Assembly (NCBI GenBank): GCA_002727435.1
Contig: PBWZ01000006.1
Coordinates: forward strand, 1-8,193
Length of the DNA: 8,193 nt
From: Chloroflexota bacterium
GTDB lineage: Bacteria; Chloroflexota; Dehalococcoidia; Lucifugimonadales; Lucifugimonadaceae
Direction of reading: 5' to 3'
The position numbers were made by a program, and so were the translations under genes. Positions 7,501-8,193 of the stretch are shown piece by piece (position 1 is the stretch's first letter; the number at the start of each line of letters is the position of its first letter). The notes beneath the pieces are model-generated. The model had not been told where the DNA came from. It made no database searches and saw only the letters and a program-made list of their open reading frames with translations.

Positions 7501-8029
7501 TACCAATCTCATTTTCATCTGAACTAAATGATGTTTGTTCAAAATTTATTAGATCTTTTTCATCAGCATCTTCAAAGAATGAAAAATAGTATCTTTTACA
7601 AATATCAACGGCTCTGTTTTCTAATATTTGTTGAGAAGAATTACATAATGAAGATTGCCGAGAAGTTGCACCCTTTTCCATTTCTTCGCCTGTTTTGCCC
7701 CATTCTATAGGGAGAAAGGTAGAAGTCTTTGTTCCATAAAAATTTTGATTTGCATATTTATTTAGCGGATTTGTCAGTGTAGCTTCTATATCATTCTTAA
7801 GTATTAAGTATTTTTCTCCCATTAATGGTTTTTCAGAAGAAGAAATATTTACATTTAATTTTTCCGAAGAAATTTTAGATAATTCAAAATCTAAAGCAAT
7901 ATCTCTTAATGAATCGAAATACATTATCGATCCCGACATGGTTGTGCTTGATAATAACATCCCAGCAAACACAACGGTAAGAAATTTCCATCTATGTAAA
8001 TATCTTTTTAAAATTAGCCTTGATAACAT
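4523..8029 (-). CDS. Large FtsX/MacB-type ABC transporter permease
   Basis: A 1168-residue inner-membrane protein with about ten predicted membrane segments, judged by eye: roughly 16-37, 328-350, 373-396, 418-446, 470-486, 497-522, 562-580, 1027-1050, 1075-1100 and 1131-1155. Two FtsX-like cores are evident. Each has the typical cytosolic coupling segment after its first helix: EITFLSSRGASLRQI (356-370) and LEFATLKSIGISRIQI (1061-1076). Two exported domains, about 290 residues (38-327) and 445 residues (581-1026), sit between them. Its only four cysteines lie in these domains as pairs, C129/C144 and C743/C762. MacB or LolC/E permeases have 4 membrane helices and about 400-650 residues, so this is a double-core form. 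The start is the first ATG after an in-frame TAA, with AAGG 7 nt upstream, overlapping the previous gene as TAATG. Its role is probably substrate extraction or mechanotransmission at the cell surface; the substrate is unknown. Confidence 0.9.
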   Translation of the reverse strand: MLSRLILKRYLHRWKFLTVVFAGMLLSSTTMSGSIMYFDSLRDIALDFELSKISSEKLNVNISSSEKPLMGEKYLILKNDIEATLTNPLNKYANQNFYGTKTSTFLPIEWGKTGEEMEKGATSRQSSLCNSSQQILENRAVDICKRYYFSFFEDADEKDLINFEQTSFSSDENEIGIYIDKNIANLFNISSGQKLEIEAYWDEPDPIVNVIVLGFFSLSKNESFNNFYSNNFIQEDSSFIFANLIIKDINELSNLGNKFISMDSDLFWMTDIEEEKINSTEVSKINSIIVDSPPLLSSKYDNFSFNTGMVESLEMFDSNLSTAAIPMKTILILISVVIIFFVFSLVSLIVEDQKEEITFLSSRGASLRQIYLIFNLEFMVMAIIVAILGPYVAFLTIKISSFLPWLSEMLNDSNVYVGITSTSFLFSGLGGLVSLSAVVIPTFFFLRSKLKISSVDEREEPNFIQKYYLDMWFLLLALLLMWQISQSQSVFVQNLIGESIIANIILLMPSFILLGAGIVLLRIFPLLIRGLSMLLSLRYISNFIPSWVVLSLWHIGRSSNTYSRMSLLIILAAALGMFTSSFKATLDRSIEDTVSYRVGSEFRIDGLNIPWNGDSKNINSLSFNENVIEAHRSSERVKASVLGPSFTLLSIDSKKLSNDNIFWRDDFTESLNSVSSKINSIDYEPIELHEEADLLGIQLRLILEPSRVSNYHGAGGSPHLIIAAKLSDANSRFYTAYFNATDCALEMMANIEFFRSNDDYWCDVITPIKPELLDPYIRTGRWFGITKKDDPRNAPFIPEYPVSLHSIFVTSPSKALEPGAIDFHKISSIDGSVEMGIPKPEKTLSEYFFSDEWNILNTSSQSLSDNLILTKDTKEFLRFQWTDGDTRQIRGFSKYDSDKPIEVIVSDTFLDNIDAKIGDVITVTIMASEFSIKIIDSVNYFPTLYPDTEPFVIAELTDVINGANIRKKQGDEQANEIWIMNQKNINDKDLILNNVVNELRGNEISYGSIFSNEKSLEGQKIDPLVFAGWQTLLLISFGAVTLVSVVGFLIHSRVSFKKRNLEFATLKSIGISRIQIIVLIAIEQFLVIGLALALGIILGSRLSSTVMPYLISPESSNSLVPPMINSVEWFDFGIVFGSVGLLFLVIIIYTILSVFKISINDTMRINLK

Positions 8030-8193
8030 TAATTTGCCTTTTTAATTAATTCTGAAACTTTCATTCTTGTGGATAAAAGTGAAAATATTAATGAACAAGT
8101 AAAATATAAAATAGACAAAACTATTATTGCACCAATTACATTAATCCATGAAATTACTAATGTTTCAGGGAAGCTTGTCTTAGTGCTAATATC
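8029..8193 (-). CDS. C-terminal end of a probable second FtsX-type permease, 5' partial
   Basis: The reverse strand is open from the right edge (first codon GAT at 8193-8191) through 54 codons to a TAA at 8029-8031. The peptide starts DISTKTSFPETLVISW, has one hydrophobic helix (about residues 12-40, including IGAIIVLSILYF), and ends STRMKVSELIKKAN. A final transmembrane helix followed by a short basic segment of the form (R/K)-x-K-hydrophobic-x-(E/D)-x-(L/M) is how FtsX permeases end; the neighbouring permease ends in the same style (FKISINDTMRINLK). The family call rests on this short segment and on context, so it is moderate. The stop overlaps the start of the 1168-residue permease by one base (TAATG), which ties the two genes into one transcript. 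The bulk of the gene lies beyond the window. Confidence 0.72.
   Translation of the reverse strand, partial: DISTKTSFPETLVISWINVIGAIIVLSILYFTCSLIFSLLSTRMKVSELIKKAN
8037..8043 (-). promoter_or_regulatory. Ribosome binding site of the large permease gene
   Basis: The minus strand reads AAAAAGG inside the last codons of the upstream partial gene, 7 nt before the ATG at 8029. Together with the TAATG stop/start overlap it supports both the chosen start and coupled translation. Confidence 0.65.

Noticed and set aside
6261..7710. Plus-strand open frames at 6261-6554, 7074-7349 and 7528-7710
   Set aside because: They are antisense to the large permease, short, and have no ribosome site or recognisable domain.
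4523..8193. A single permease gene split by a frameshift near 8029
   Set aside because: The 1168-residue protein begins with its own N-terminal membrane helix, ATG and AAAAAGG ribosome site, and the upstream frame ends like a finished permease C-terminus, so these are two genes with a TAATG junction.
1..8193. CRISPR array, tRNA, rRNA, insertion sequence ends or long direct repeats
   Set aside because: Reading both strands showed no regularly spaced repeats, no RNA gene signatures and no transposase; nearly all bases belong to protein genes.

Overview
The window is compact, AT-rich bacterial DNA. Hand-counted 60-base lines run from about 13% to 38% G+C, and the proteins are rich in Lys, Asn, Ile and Ser. 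It is almost entirely coding: the largest gap between genes is 23 bp, and several genes overlap by 1, 4 or 9 bp. This looks like a streamlined genome. The mix of a mandelate racemase/enolase-superfamily protein, a PIG-L deacetylase and a large MacB/FtsX-type ABC system would fit a marine Chloroflexota (SAR202-like) bacterium. That taxonomic guess is an inference with low confidence; there is no rRNA or other phylogenetic marker here.

Layout. Positions 1-882 (+ strand) hold the C-terminal three quarters of an enolase-superfamily sugar-acid dehydratase-like protein whose start lies left of the window. Everything else is on the minus strand and reads right to left as one tight gene string of at least seven genes. 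In transcription order these are: the last 54 codons of a membrane protein that looks like an FtsX-type permease (8029-8193, continuing past the right edge); a 1168-residue FtsX/MacB-type permease with two large exported domains (4523-8029); an ABC ATPase with an unusual C-terminal extension (3659-4516); a canonical LolD/MacB-like ABC ATPase (2990-3658); a short-lid alpha/beta hydrolase (2282-2977); a PIG-L family zinc deacetylase (1539-2258); and a HAD-family phosphatase (874-1542). The last gene converges on the enolase-family gene, and their stop codons overlap by 9 bp.

How they may work together. Two different ATPases plus at least one, probably two, large permeases form an FtsX/MacB-class (type VII) ABC module. 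In characterised relatives this class transmits force across the membrane or extracts lipids, lipoproteins, peptides or drugs, rather than importing small solutes. The three cytosolic hydrolases that follow (esterase-like, N-deacetylase, phosphatase) are spaced closely enough to be co-transcribed with the transporter and could process a related conjugated substrate; that link is inferred only from gene order. No promoter, terminator, RNA gene, insertion sequence, CRISPR array or repeat was recognised, and no stretch over 300 bp lacks a gene. The operon promoter presumably lies beyond the right edge.
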